Below, piece by piece: positions 25,801 through 34,097 of a DNA stretch of 64,000 bases. Source of the DNA: Anaerolineae bacterium (lineage in GTDB: Bacteria > Chloroflexota > Anaerolineae > Aggregatilineales > Phototrophicaceae); contig JAFLCG010000014.1 in assembly GCA_017303635.1 (NCBI GenBank), positions 62,001 through 126,000 of the forward strand, read 5' to 3'. Positions within the stretch are counted from its first letter, which is position 1. Each line of letters starts with the position of its first letter. The position numbers and the translations under genes were made by a program. A model generated the notes under the pieces. It searched no databases and was not told where the DNA came from. It saw only the letters and a list, made by a program, of their open reading frames with translations.

Positions 25801-27296
25801 TCGAGTATCGGCAGATGGTGCAGGCACTCAACCAGGCCGGTCTTCGCGTGGTGATTGATGTGGTCTATAACCATACCAATTCAGCGGGTCAAGGTGAGCG
25901 TTCGGTCTTTGATCGGATTGTCCCCGGTTACTACCATCGTCTCAATGCAACCGGTACTGTGGAAAGCAGCACGTGCTGCGCGAACACTGCGACTGAACAC
26001 TATATGATGGGCCGCTTTATGCTGGACTCGGTGCGGTTGTGGGCGACCCAGTACAAAGTGGATGCTTTCCGCTTCGACCTGATGGGACATCATATGCGCT
26101 ACAACATGGAAGATGTACGCGCGATGCTGGACTCGCTGACGCTGGAAGCTGATGGCGTGGATGGTAGTGCGATCTACGTTTACGGCGAGGGCTGGAACTT
26201 CGGTGAAGTGCAGGATAATGCACGAGGGGTGAACGCGACCCAGCAAAATATGGGTGGTGCGGGAATCGGTACTTTCAACGATCGCCTGCGCGATGCAGTA
26301 CGAGGTGGGAGCCCTTTCGGTGATCGTGAGTTCCAGGGGTTTATCAGCGGCCTTTCCCTTTATGATAACGGTTTGACGGCGGGGACGCCGGAAGAACAGC
26401 GTGCCCGTTTGCTTCTGTTCTCGGATCAGATTCGCATCGGATTGGCGGGCAATCTACGCGATTTCAGTTTCATCGGTGCGGCGGGTGATTCCGTGACGGG
26501 TGCTGATATTGTCTACAACGGTTCACCAGCGGGTTATACGCTCGATCCTCAGGAGCAGATCGTCTACATTTCCAAGCACGATAACGAGACGATCTGGGAT
26601 ATCCTGATGTATAAGCAGTTACCCGGGGCCACTGTAGACGATTATGTGCGTATCAATAACCTGGGCACCAGCATTGTGATGCTGAGCCAGGGGGTGCCGT
26701 TCTTCCACGCTGGTGACGATATGCTGCGTTCGAAGTCACTCGATCGGAACAGTTATAACTCTGGTGACTGGTTTAACCGGTTGGATTTCACCTACCAGTC
26801 CAATAATTTTGGGGTAGGGTTGCCACTGGCGGGTGATAATCAGGATCGGTGGTCGATCATCCAGCCGATTTTGGCGAATGAGGCACTGCGCCCCGGCGAA
26901 GCCCAGATCCAGGCGGCGATGGCGCACTTCCGCGAGATGCTCCAGGTTCGGCAGAGTTCGCGCTTGTTCCGGTTGCGGACGGGTGAAGAAGTGCAGCAGC
27001 ATTTGTCCTTCCAGAATGTTGGCCCGGATCAAATCCCCGGCTTGATCGTGATGACGATTGCCGATAACGGGGAGACTGATCTCGACGTCAACTACGAGAT
27101 GGCGGTAGTGTTGTTCAATGCCTCGCCGGACGCGGTGAGCTTTACCCAGGCTGAGCTAGTTGGGATGGGGTTGGAACTGCACCCAGTGCTGGCCGGATCG
27201 GCGGATGTCGTGGTGCAGACTGCTTCGTTTGACTCGGAGACAGGAACATTCACAGTTCCGGGGCGTACGGCAGCCGTCTTCATGTTGGGCGAATAA
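22878..27296 (+). CDS. pulA: Secreted type I pullulanase with five X25 modules
   Basis: A 1472-aa extracellular GH13 debranching enzyme cleaving alpha-1,6 links in pullulan and branched starch or glycogen. A signal peptide (1-26, cleavage near VQA-SD) is followed by five X25-type beta modules at about 35-128, 137-233, 247-352, 388-481 and 490-588, each with a GSFQ/GSxQ-ALGC start and a GGANIPL end. Then come a CBM48-like domain (GVTFEDGVPTIRVWAPTA, ~725 on) and the catalytic barrel. Motifs: FNWCYDP (YNWGYDP type), DVVYNH (~995), FRFDLMG with nucleophile Asp (~1066), YGEGW with acid/base Glu (~1104) and KHDN (~1235). The ATG at 22878 has GAGGAG upstream. A terminator follows at 27318-27347. 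Confidence 0.95.
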   Translation: MMQWRWRLSSLLVFVLLITLGIGVQASDTANPESVTIAGSFQAALGCSADWQPECEATRLTYDEGSDVWIGSFDLPAGSYEYKAALNGTWDENYGLNAEAGGANIPLVLDADSTVEFYYDHKTHWITDNVNSVIATAIGSFQTALGCAENDDPTCLRSWMQDEDGNGLYSFATAGLPVGEYAVRVALDRGAGATYGQRGAEDGDPVSFTIEQEGFGVTIGYSPSRNLVNARVTDPNAVEPTPVPTAVVAFTGIVVAPGNYQSEVGCEDTTGNGGDWEPGCLLTQLLDDDGDGIYTIIISSIPAGSYEYKIAIDQTWGTNYGADGAAGGANIPLEVPVDYAQVTINWDSVTKIPVATVDESIIGGPAAPAGSTPISVLPPVEQPGLVSIPGSIQSVLGCPGDWAPDCANTALTFDEGDQIWTGAFDLPAGNYEYKVAINGTWDENYGGNADAGGANIPLNLDTDTTVRFYYDHRTKWVADSVGDVIATAPGSYQAAIGCPADWSPDCLRSWLQDPDGDGLYVMTTDAIPAGDYEVKVAINETWDVNYGMDGAPGGANIPFNVPTDGTPVAFVYNASNNQLLIGVGTMPLSGPVAKIPDLSRQRAHWVSADTIAWDVDDLPEGATFKLFYSPDGNMEGSASGFSNSSSIDLTLDPNGLSEAIQAQFPHLADYMALRIAEADLDKVAGIVRTQMGVAVFDAEGQALDGTGLQIPGVLDDLFSYDGSLGVTFEDGVPTIRVWAPTAQRVRLNLFADADPNSEAERINMDFDRATGVWSVTGTPDWYGKYYTFQVRVYSPTAGEIVTNNVTDPYSLSLSMNSTRSQIVDLSDPALQPEGWNELVKPALEAPEDIVIYEMHIRDFSIFDQTVPEAHRGTYMAFTDIASNGMQHLSGLAQAGLTHLHLLPSMDCATINEDASARVEIDPAELATFPADSEEQQALINAIRDQDGFNWCYDPFHFNVPEGSYSTNPSDTTRILEYRQMVQALNQAGLRVVIDVVYNHTNSAGQGERSVFDRIVPGYYHRLNATGTVESSTCCANTATEHYMMGRFMLDSVRLWATQYKVDAFRFDLMGHHMRYNMEDVRAMLDSLTLEADGVDGSAIYVYGEGWNFGEVQDNARGVNATQQNMGGAGIGTFNDRLRDAVRGGSPFGDREFQGFISGLSLYDNGLTAGTPEEQRARLLLFSDQIRIGLAGNLRDFSFIGAAGDSVTGADIVYNGSPAGYTLDPQEQIVYISKHDNETIWDILMYKQLPGATVDDYVRINNLGTSIVMLSQGVPFFHAGDDMLRSKSLDRNSYNSGDWFNRLDFTYQSNNFGVGLPLAGDNQDRWSIIQPILANEALRPGEAQIQAAMAHFREMLQVRQSSRLFRLRTGEEVQQHLSFQNVGPDQIPGLIVMTIADNGETDLDVNYEMAVVLFNASPDAVSFTQAELVGMGLELHPVLAGSADVVVQTASFDSETGTFTVPGRTAAVFMLGE

Positions 27297-27317
27297 CCGA
27301 GTCTTTGCAGCTTTTAC

Positions 27318-27347
27318 AGAGAGGGCAGCTTCGGCTGCTCTCTTTTT
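27318..27347 (+). terminator. Terminator of the pullulanase gene
   Basis: Stem AGAGAG(GG)CAGC / GCTGCTCTCT with a stable TTCG tetraloop and T-run (TCTTTTT), 22 nt after the pulA stop. Confidence 0.85.
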
Positions 27348-27757
27348 GCGCCGATTTATGGCTTCCATGCCAGCGTTGTCGCCGTAGCCAACAGCGGGAA
27401 GGCGGTAGGTTGGCGCTATGAGCAATATGTGACCAGCGGGAATAATGCTTGCAGCCACCTGGATGTTGTCCGTTTGGCGGAACGCAGAGAAGACGCCGCC
27501 GCCCGCCAAATTGTTGACTGCCATGGTGGGAGCGCGCGACCGCACCGCTGACAAAGGGATTTCGGGCTTGACCGTGAGGTGAGTAGGGGGAAGTGTTCAT
27601 AGATTTCAGTGTAACACTGATGTATTGATGGGGTGGAACATATGTTCCGAATTTGTTCCGGTTTCTGCGGGTCATGTCGCTATTCAGCAGCGCCTGAAGC
27701 GCCCCTGGCCTGTGGTACAATGCGGATGATTATCAGGTTCGTCGACAGGGAACCGCG
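27348..27757. other. 410-bp region without a recognised gene; palindromes and open frames
   Basis: 27355-27540 stays open on both strands: a minus-strand frame starting at 27523 (MAVNNLAGGGVFSAFRQ) and a plus-strand frame (PIYGFHASVVAVANSG). I recognise neither, and the minus frame runs through the pulA terminator into pulA, so I do not call it a gene. Downstream are a perfect CAGTGT-A-ACACTG (27607-27619) and GGAACATATGTTCC (27635-27648), which fits the GAAC-N4-GTTC pattern of Gram-positive-type LexA boxes, followed by another GTTCC half. TACAAT at 27716-27721 may be a -10 for the next gene. Confidence 0.4.
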
Positions 27758-29098
27758 GTGGCTCAGTCGTATAAGTATTGCCCAATCTGTAACACACCCA
27801 ATCACCGGAATGCAACGGTATGTACGACCTGCGGGGCGACGTTAGCCGTTGTTAGGGCGGCTTCAGCGGAACGGACGTCGCTGTCAAGCCAGGGTTACGC
27901 ACATGATTTTGGTGAAACAGATTTGCTGGAGAGCAATCTGCGCTGGCGGGGTAGTACCTATATCATTGGGACGATAGCCGGTCTCTTCCTGCTGGCCTGT
28001 ATCGGTGGGCTGGCCTGGGGAACCTGGCAGGCGGCGACATCCGCCGGTTTGATTGTGACACCATCGCCCTTGCCGATTACCCAGCCCCCGGCAGTCAGCG
28101 GCCTCACAACCAATACACCACGGCCCACGCTGGTATTTGCAACGGTGACCCCGGCACCACCCACCGCCAGCCCATCACCTTCACCAACTATTACCCCGAC
28201 TCAAGGGCCGTGTTTACAGCGTGTCCAACCAGGGGATAGCCTTATCAGCGTAATCGTGCGCTGCGGACATCGGGATCTGGACCCGGTCATGAGTACGGTA
28301 GTTGCCCTCAACGACCTGGCTGATGCTTCTCGTATTCAGGAAGGACAGGAGATCCAAGTCCCCTGGCCGACGCCAACATTTGACCCGAATGCAGTTCCCA
28401 CGCCGACAACAGAAGGGCAGGCTAATGCGACTGTTGATCCGTTTGCTGTTGTGGCGGCAGGTGGGGCGGAATTCCTGGGTGTAGCGCTTCCTGCTACAGC
28501 CACGCTTCCGGCAGGAATCCAATGGCATACGGTGATGAAGGATGAAAATATCATCACCATTGGTGTGCAATATGGTGCCAATGTGCGTGTGCTTTCTGAA
28601 TTAAACCCGCAGATCTCATTCTCCCAGTGCGATTTTGGTTTGCAATTTGGCGGGCCGAACTGTACGGTCTTGCTGTATGAAGGTCAGCAGATGAGGGTGC
28701 CCGCCCCGACACCCACTCCATTCCTGAGTCCGACACCGAACGGGAGCGAGACGCCTACCCCGACGGCGACGGCGACGTTTAACCTGCCAGGCGCATTGAG
28801 CCCCAGCGACCGCGCTTTCTTCGCTTACGGTGAACTGATTACCCTACGTTGGACGGCAACCGGGACCCTGGCTGCGGACGAAGTATATCTGGTCACGGTC
28901 GAAGACCTGACGACGGGGCAAGTCTTTACGGCCACGACCAGCGAGCTTTCTTTTGTGCTGCCAGATGAATGGCGCGTCCAAGACGCGGATCGCCACGATT
29001 TCCAGTGGACAATTGGTGTCATTACCACGGGGCAACAGGATAGCCCGCGTTACACAACCGAACCTCGCCAGTTTACGTGGCAGGGGCGGGGAGCTTAA
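27758..29098 (+). CDS. Membrane-anchored zinc-ribbon protein with two LysM domains
   Basis: A 446-aa protein. A cytoplasmic zinc ribbon at the N-terminus (CPICNTPN...CTTCG, about 8-30) precedes one transmembrane helix (IIGTIAGLFLLACIGGLAW, ~70-90), a Pro/Thr-rich linker, LysM 1 (VQPGDSLISVIVRCG...IQEGQEIQVP, ~150-205), LysM 2 (WHTVMKDENIITIGVQYG...LYEGQQMRVP, ~258-315) and a C-terminal Ig-like beta domain (~355-446). The outer part probably binds peptidoglycan or related glycans, and the ribbon faces the cytoplasm. GTG start at 27758 with AGGGAA upstream. The next gene repeats the LysM-LysM-Ig layout, suggesting tandem duplication. Confidence 0.85.
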   Translation: MAQSYKYCPICNTPNHRNATVCTTCGATLAVVRAASAERTSLSSQGYAHDFGETDLLESNLRWRGSTYIIGTIAGLFLLACIGGLAWGTWQAATSAGLIVTPSPLPITQPPAVSGLTTNTPRPTLVFATVTPAPPTASPSPSPTITPTQGPCLQRVQPGDSLISVIVRCGHRDLDPVMSTVVALNDLADASRIQEGQEIQVPWPTPTFDPNAVPTPTTEGQANATVDPFAVVAAGGAEFLGVALPATATLPAGIQWHTVMKDENIITIGVQYGANVRVLSELNPQISFSQCDFGLQFGGPNCTVLLYEGQQMRVPAPTPTPFLSPTPNGSETPTPTATATFNLPGALSPSDRAFFAYGELITLRWTATGTLAADEVYLVTVEDLTTGQVFTATTSELSFVLPDEWRVQDADRHDFQWTIGVITTGQQDSPRYTTEPRQFTWQGRGA

Positions 29099-29101
29099 CT
29101 T

Positions 29102-30193
29102 ATGCGGTATTATGTCATTTTGATGGTCGTTCTGGTTGGTCTGCTGGCAGGGTGTGGTGGCACTGCTGTCCCGACTGCTACCCCCAGCGCGACAGCTTCA
29201 CCCGCCGCCGTGGCACAAGTGCCGACGGTTACCCAGACCCCGCTGCCGACGGTTCCCCCTGTTCAGGTTGAAAGCCCGACGCCAACGTTCTCCCCGGAGC
29301 CACCGACCCTGACTTTACCGCCCAGCCCGACGCCTGGTCCTTATGAACATACGGTGGAGGCCAGTGATACGCTGCTTTATGTGATCCAACTCTACGGCTA
29401 TACAGACTTGAGTACCGGGCCGGGGAGTATCGCGGCGGAAGTGGTATCCCTGAATGGTATGTTCAGCGCTGACATTATGCCCGCACCTGGGACGGTACTC
29501 CTGATTCCGCGACAGACGGCTACCCCGACGCCAGCCAACGAGGCAACGGCGGTGATAGCGGCGGCGACCGGTACAGCTGAAGCGCCCAATGTCGTCTTTA
29601 GTTCGGGTACCACATTCTTCGATTACACGGTTGAAGAAGGCGATACCATCGTGGGTATTGCTGCAGAATACGGCGTGACGCTGGAACAGATTGCCCAGTT
29701 GAATACCGATCTGAACTTTTCGGGGTGTGTATTTGAAATTCCAAGCGGTGGGCCGCGCTGCATTGTTCCGCTAGGGGTTGGACAAATTGTGAGATTACCT
29801 GCACCAACCCCAACTCCAACATTCTCCCCAACGCCTTCTGGTAGTGAGACCCCCACGGCGACCCCAACGTTCAGCAGCCTGGGGCTGTTGTTCCCTCCAC
29901 GGAATGCTGATGTGGCCGCCGGGGTATTGACTTTGCAGTGGGTGGGGGCCGGGGTGCTACAGTCGGAGCAATCCTATCTGGTGCAGGTAACCGATGTAAC
30001 TGCGGGTTCGACCCAGTTTACAGGTTTAACCCGTTCGACCAGCTTCACATTGCCGGATTCTCTGATCCCAGCGAGTGGAGAGCCACATACGATCAACTGG
30101 ACCGTATTTATTGTCGAGCCGAACGGACAAGGGGCATATCGCCCGATTGGTGGACCATCTGAAGTGCGATCGTTCACCTGGCAAAGTCGTTAG
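29102..30193 (+). CDS. LysM-domain lipoprotein
   Basis: A 363-aa exported lipoprotein. The signal peptide ends in a lipobox LLAGC with lipidated Cys near residue 18, followed by a Pro/Thr-rich tether (~22-80), LysM 1 (HTVEASDTLLYVIQLYGY...APGTVLLIPRQ), LysM 2 (YTVEEGDTIVGIAAEYGV...GVGQIVRLPAP) and an Ig-like C-terminal domain ending FTWQSR. LysM 2 contains a Cys pair around GGPRC, also present in the upstream gene, so these are likely disulfide-bonded paralogs. It starts 3 nt after the upstream stop and is probably co-transcribed. Confidence 0.87.
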   Translation: MRYYVILMVVLVGLLAGCGGTAVPTATPSATASPAAVAQVPTVTQTPLPTVPPVQVESPTPTFSPEPPTLTLPPSPTPGPYEHTVEASDTLLYVIQLYGYTDLSTGPGSIAAEVVSLNGMFSADIMPAPGTVLLIPRQTATPTPANEATAVIAAATGTAEAPNVVFSSGTTFFDYTVEEGDTIVGIAAEYGVTLEQIAQLNTDLNFSGCVFEIPSGGPRCIVPLGVGQIVRLPAPTPTPTFSPTPSGSETPTATPTFSSLGLLFPPRNADVAAGVLTLQWVGAGVLQSEQSYLVQVTDVTAGSTQFTGLTRSTSFTLPDSLIPASGEPHTINWTVFIVEPNGQGAYRPIGGPSEVRSFTWQSR

Positions 30194-30235
30194 CCAAGAA
30201 TTGAATCGTTATCTACCCAGATGGCGACCTCGTGT

Positions 30236-32026
30236 TTAAGCTCCGAGGCGGCCAAATTCTTTGGCTAGTTGTTCATTGGTCAGATGGAGCATGGTGGGCC
30301 GCCCGTGAGGGCAGGTGTGTGGCGATTCACAGCGTTCGAGCTGACGGATGAGATCCTGCATTTCGTTCAAGCTCAGGATTTGACCGGCCTTGATGGCAGC
30401 CCCTTTACAGACGCGCGTGATAATTTTGTGTTCGATGGCGGCCTGACCTGGCTGACGTTCAGCGGAGAGGTCTGCAAGAATGTCGGCGATGACATCTCCC
30501 GGTGAGGCATCTCCCAACACTGCCGGGACACTGCGGATGACATAGGTGTTGGGGCCGAAGGGTTCAATCTCAAAACCCAGGCGGGCAAGCGATTCGGCAT
30601 ATTCATCCAGCAGGCGGGCTTCGGTCGGCGGCAAATGAATAGACTGCGCGGTCAAGGTGTACTGCTTAATCGGTTCCTGACGGGCGAAATTGGCCATGAA
30701 CTGCTCGAATAACACTCGTTCATGGGCTGCATGCTGATCGATCAGATATAGGCCGCTTGGCCCTTCGGCAACGACGTACATGGCCCCGACCTGACCTACG
30801 GCGCGCAGAATAGGCAACGTGCGCGGGCGCGCCGGGGCATCCGGCCCTGCGGGTATTTCCGTAGGATCGTTTGTGGACGCATTCTGATCGTAGAGGCTTT
30901 GCCGCCGGTACTGCCCCGGTGTTTCCAGGGGTAATCCCATGTCCATCTGAGTATTGCGAGTTTCGTAGCTATGCAGCGGATATGGCAGGATTTGACCAAA
31001 CCGCGCTCCACGCATGGAAGGGGTACTGGCTAAGTCCACGACCGCACGCCGCACGCCGCGCTGAATCGCCCCGAAGATTGAGTCGGTATCGCGGAAACGC
31101 ACTTCGGCTTTGGTGGGGTGAACATTGACATCGACATCCTGGGGGGGCAGCCGGAGCATCAACACTGCAACAGGATAGCGGCCATTCATCAAGAAGGTGT
31201 GGTAAGCCTGGGTAACGGCATAAGATAGGCGAGTGTCCTGTATCCAGCGTCCATTCACGAATAGAGTGATCTGATGGCGATCTGCACGATGCAAGGACGG
31301 CACTGAGGTGTAGCCGTGAATGTATGTCCATGGAGCGCGGTCCGTTTCATCACTTTCGACCTCGACCATGTTGCGGAAGCTTTCGATCCCCAGACTATGG
31401 ACGATGACATCAGCCAGTTGACCGCTACCATTAGAACGAAAGACTTCACGGTCATCCTGTTCCAATACAAAACGCACCTGAGGGTAGGCCATCGCATAGC
31501 GCGTGATAATCAAGCTAATTTGCCGCTTTTCGGTGTTTTCTTTTTTCAGAAACTTGAGGCGGGCAGGGGTATTAAAAAACAGATTTTCCACGGTGGTGAC
31601 TGTACCGACTGGCGCACCCACAGCCTGCTGGCGTTCTAAGGTGCCGCCATTCAAATGGAGCAGTGTACCTGCCTGATAGTCACTATGCCGTGAGGTCATG
31701 GTCAACTGGCTGACGGATGCGATACTGGCAAGGGCTTCCCCCCGGAAACCGAGTGTGGCAATGTGTTCGAGGTCGGCGGTGGTGCGAAGCTTGCTGGTGG
31801 CGTGTCGCTGGAAGGCGAGCAAGATTTCATCTGGCGGTATGCCCACGCCATCGTCACTGATGCGGATGCGCCGGCGTCCGCCGCCACTTACTTCGACGTG
31901 GATGGTTCGCGCGCCGGCATCGAGTGCGTTTTCAATGAGTTCTTTGACGACGGAGGCTGGCCGTTCGACGACTTCCCCGGCAGCAATCTGCGCAACGACA
32001 TGCTCTGGCAGTACTTGGATGGACAT
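30236..32026 (-). CDS. mutL: DNA mismatch repair protein MutL
   Basis: GHKL ATPase/endonuclease of mismatch repair, 596 aa. N-terminal motifs are IAAGEVVERPASVVKELIENALDAG (split ATP motif I), DDGVGIPPDE, TLGFRGEAL and FFNTPARLKF. The C-terminal domain has the metal-dependent nicking motif DQHAAHERVLFEQ, plus CKGAAIKAG and CPHGRPT near the end, so this is the endonuclease type found in bacteria without MutH. ATG at 32026 gives the family-standard start; a GTG at 32044 is possible. No mutS nearby. Confidence 0.96.
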   Translation of the reverse strand: MSIQVLPEHVVAQIAAGEVVERPASVVKELIENALDAGARTIHVEVSGGGRRRIRISDDGVGIPPDEILLAFQRHATSKLRTTADLEHIATLGFRGEALASIASVSQLTMTSRHSDYQAGTLLHLNGGTLERQQAVGAPVGTVTTVENLFFNTPARLKFLKKENTEKRQISLIITRYAMAYPQVRFVLEQDDREVFRSNGSGQLADVIVHSLGIESFRNMVEVESDETDRAPWTYIHGYTSVPSLHRADRHQITLFVNGRWIQDTRLSYAVTQAYHTFLMNGRYPVAVLMLRLPPQDVDVNVHPTKAEVRFRDTDSIFGAIQRGVRRAVVDLASTPSMRGARFGQILPYPLHSYETRNTQMDMGLPLETPGQYRRQSLYDQNASTNDPTEIPAGPDAPARPRTLPILRAVGQVGAMYVVAEGPSGLYLIDQHAAHERVLFEQFMANFARQEPIKQYTLTAQSIHLPPTEARLLDEYAESLARLGFEIEPFGPNTYVIRSVPAVLGDASPGDVIADILADLSAERQPGQAAIEHKIITRVCKGAAIKAGQILSLNEMQDLIRQLERCESPHTCPHGRPTMLHLTNEQLAKEFGRLGA

Positions 32027-32097
32027 GGCGGTATCCCGGCTCACTACCTGTGATTGTCAGTCGGGTACAGTAGCACAGCCGTGTGTGGTGTGGTAGA

Positions 32098-33153
32098 TCA
32101 GCCTGCGGTGCTGGTTCCAGTGATGAGGTTGTCGCCTTCAAGCGGAATAGAGATAAGGAATGTTGCACCCTGACCGGGAGTACTTTCCACCCAGGCCCGT
32201 CCCCCGTGACGCTGGGCGACACTTTTGACGATGAACAGTCCCAGACCGCTACCCTTGATCTTCTTGTGGGTTTCGCGGGCCAGGCGGACATGTTTCTCGA
32301 ACAAGCGGGGTTGATCCTCTAGTGGGATGCCGTCGCCAGTATCTCTTACATAGAGAATGATGGCATGGTCGGCATGGGTTACTCCGACTTCGATTACGCC
32401 ACCCCCAGGGGTGTATTTGACGGCGTTATCGTAGAGGTTGAGCATCGCCCGCCCGATCATGTGGGAGTCCACATTCACAATTGGGATGTTATCGTCAATG
32501 CGTACTGAGACACTCAGGGGTTTGTCGCCGGGGAGGAGGTGGGTATCGACCACGTTCCGGGCCACTTCACCCAGGTCACACTGGGAGCGCATCATTTCAT
32601 AGAATCCGGCTTCAGGGTCGTAGCGACCGGCATCCTGAATATTCTCAACGAGTCCTGTCATCTGACTGATGCCAGACATAATCTTGCCGAGAAAGTACTT
32701 TTGGCGATCGTTGAGTGGACCGACAGTCTCCATCTCCAGCATGTTGCCGAAGCCCTTCATCGAGGTGAGAGGGGAGCGCAAATCATGGGAGACGATGCGG
32801 AGGAATTCGCTCTGATTTTTGCTCAGGCGTTTGAAACGACTAACGTCCTCTAGAATGAGTGTGTACCCTTCTTCTGACGGGATTAAGCGAGGCACAAATA
32901 CTGCGTTTTCATTGAGTGCCCATTCTTTAAGCTGAGATTTGCCCTCAATGATGGCGAGCAATTCAGGGATTTGAAGGGCGCTGCTGATGACTTGACCGTA
33001 ACTGCTCCGCAGGGATTCACCGAATAAAGTCTGGGCAGCCTCATTGGCCATGACCAACTGTTTCGAGGAATCCAATAGGAGTACGGGATCAGGAATTGCA
33101 TTGAGAGCAGTGCCAAGTAATGCAACTGCCTGGTTCACCGAAACATCGCTCAT
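32098..33153 (-). CDS. PAS-domain sensor histidine kinase
   Basis: A 351-aa soluble kinase. An N-terminal PAS domain (about 10-120: NAIPDPVLLLDSSKQLVMANEAAQTLFG) is followed by a HisKA dimerisation domain with phospho-acceptor His in SHDLRSPLTSM (~123) and a HATPase_c domain with N-box NLYDNAVKYTPGGG, G1 DTGDGIP and G2 GSGLGLFIVK. No membrane helix and no receiver domain, so it senses an internal signal. No response regulator gene is adjacent, making it an orphan kinase. Confidence 0.92.
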   Translation of the reverse strand: MSDVSVNQAVALLGTALNAIPDPVLLLDSSKQLVMANEAAQTLFGESLRSSYGQVISSALQIPELLAIIEGKSQLKEWALNENAVFVPRLIPSEEGYTLILEDVSRFKRLSKNQSEFLRIVSHDLRSPLTSMKGFGNMLEMETVGPLNDRQKYFLGKIMSGISQMTGLVENIQDAGRYDPEAGFYEMMRSQCDLGEVARNVVDTHLLPGDKPLSVSVRIDDNIPIVNVDSHMIGRAMLNLYDNAVKYTPGGGVIEVGVTHADHAIILYVRDTGDGIPLEDQPRLFEKHVRLARETHKKIKGSGLGLFIVKSVAQRHGGRAWVESTPGQGATFLISIPLEGDNLITGTSTAG

Positions 33154-33252
33154 AGTTTTACTCGTCGAGTCGGGTCGATAAACTGCCTGTGTAAAGCGCT
33201 TTCATAGAAATTATTATATCGGTCTTAGGTCTATCCGGGCAAGCGAGAGTCA

Positions 33253-33897
33253 CTAGACAGCCTGTTCACGTTCGCGGAGCAGGCTCCGAATACGCGAAGC
33301 AACCATTTCAATGGCGACCAGATTATGCCCACCTTCAGGGATGATGATGTCGGCATGGCGTTTGGACGGTTCAACAAATTGAAGGTGCATTGGCCTGACC
33401 GTCGAGAGATATTGTTCGATCACGGAATCGGCAGTTCGTCCACGTTCAACAAGGTCGCGTTGCAACCGACGAATGAAGCGGATGTCTGCATCAATATCCA
33501 CGTAGATCTTGATATCAAATAGTTCACGCAGAGCTGGCTCGGATAAGATCAGGATACCTTCCACCATAATCAGGGGTTGGGGGTCAATAGGTTGTGTTTC
33601 TTCAGTGCGTCGATAGTGGGTGAAGTCATAAACGGGAATCGCGACTGCCTGATTGGCTTGCAACTGCCGGATGTGCTCGATCATGAGAGGCGTTTCCAGC
33701 GCATCCGGATGGTCGAAGTTACGGATGTTGGCATCGGCGAACGGGATTTCGGCAAGGTCCTTGTAGTAAGCATCGTGGGGGATGAGGGCGATACGGTGAC
33801 TGCCAACACGTTCCTGAATTGCTCTTGCGATGGTGGTTTTGCCCGCGCCAGAACCACCTACAACGGCCAGCGTGATCGGTCGTTTGGTCGGTGTCAT
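33253..33897 (-). CDS. udk: Uridine kinase
   Basis: Phosphorylates uridine/cytidine to UMP/CMP in pyrimidine salvage. 214 aa with Walker A GGSGAGKTT (14-22), the nucleoside-binding HDAYYKDL, NFDHPDALE, YDFTHYRR and the LID region RFIRRLQRDLVERGR. Size and motifs are typical. The tRNA-Thr gene lies upstream, separated by a terminator, so it likely has its own promoter or reads through. Confidence 0.94.
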   Translation of the reverse strand: MTPTKRPITLAVVGGSGAGKTTIARAIQERVGSHRIALIPHDAYYKDLAEIPFADANIRNFDHPDALETPLMIEHIRQLQANQAVAIPVYDFTHYRRTEETQPIDPQPLIMVEGILILSEPALRELFDIKIYVDIDADIRFIRRLQRDLVERGRTADSVIEQYLSTVRPMHLQFVEPSKRHADIIIPEGGHNLVAIEMVASRIRSLLREREQAV

Positions 33898-33926
33898 GAT
33901 TATCCTTCACGGTCCATAAATGAAAT

Positions 33927-33954
33927 GCCCGCCACGTAATGGACGCTGGCGGGC
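33927..33954 (-). terminator. Terminator downstream of tRNA-Thr
   Basis: Stem GCCCGCCA/TGGCGGGC with additional CGT/ACG pairs above a one-base bulge, followed on the minus strand by ATTTCATTT. It lies 11 nt after the tRNA 3' end, the usual place for a tRNA terminator. Confidence 0.75.
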
Positions 33955-33964
33955 AACGAAGAAA

Positions 33965-34036
33965 GCCATCTGAGGGAGTTGAACCCTCAACCTATCGCTT
34001 ACGAAGCGATTGCTCTGCCAATTGAGCTAAGATGGC
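33965..34036 (-). tRNA. tRNA-Thr (anticodon CGU)
   Basis: 72-nt cloverleaf on the minus strand: acceptor GCCATCT/AGATGGC, D stem GCTC/GAGC with loop AATTGGCA, anticodon stem ATCGC/GCGAT with loop TTCGTAA (anticodon CGT, decoding ACG), variable AGGTT, T stem GAGGG/CCCTC with loop TTCAACT. CCA is not encoded. Confidence 0.97.
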
Positions 34037-34047
34037 GCACTGCTGAC

Positions 34048-34076
34048 AGTATAGCAGTGCGCTCATTCCGGTTCAA
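34048..34076 (-). promoter_or_regulatory. Promoter of tRNA-Thr
   Basis: Minus-strand TTGAAC (34076-34071), 17-nt spacer, TATACT (34053-34048), placing the start a few bases before the tRNA 5' end. It lies just downstream of purH. Confidence 0.75.
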
Positions 34077-34097
34077 GAGTTGAGCGACGCCGCATTT

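Noticed and set aside
27156-27554. 132-codon minus-strand open frame
   Set aside because: Runs through the pulA terminator into antisense pulA, with no ribosome site or family match; only its first part is noted as a possible remnant.
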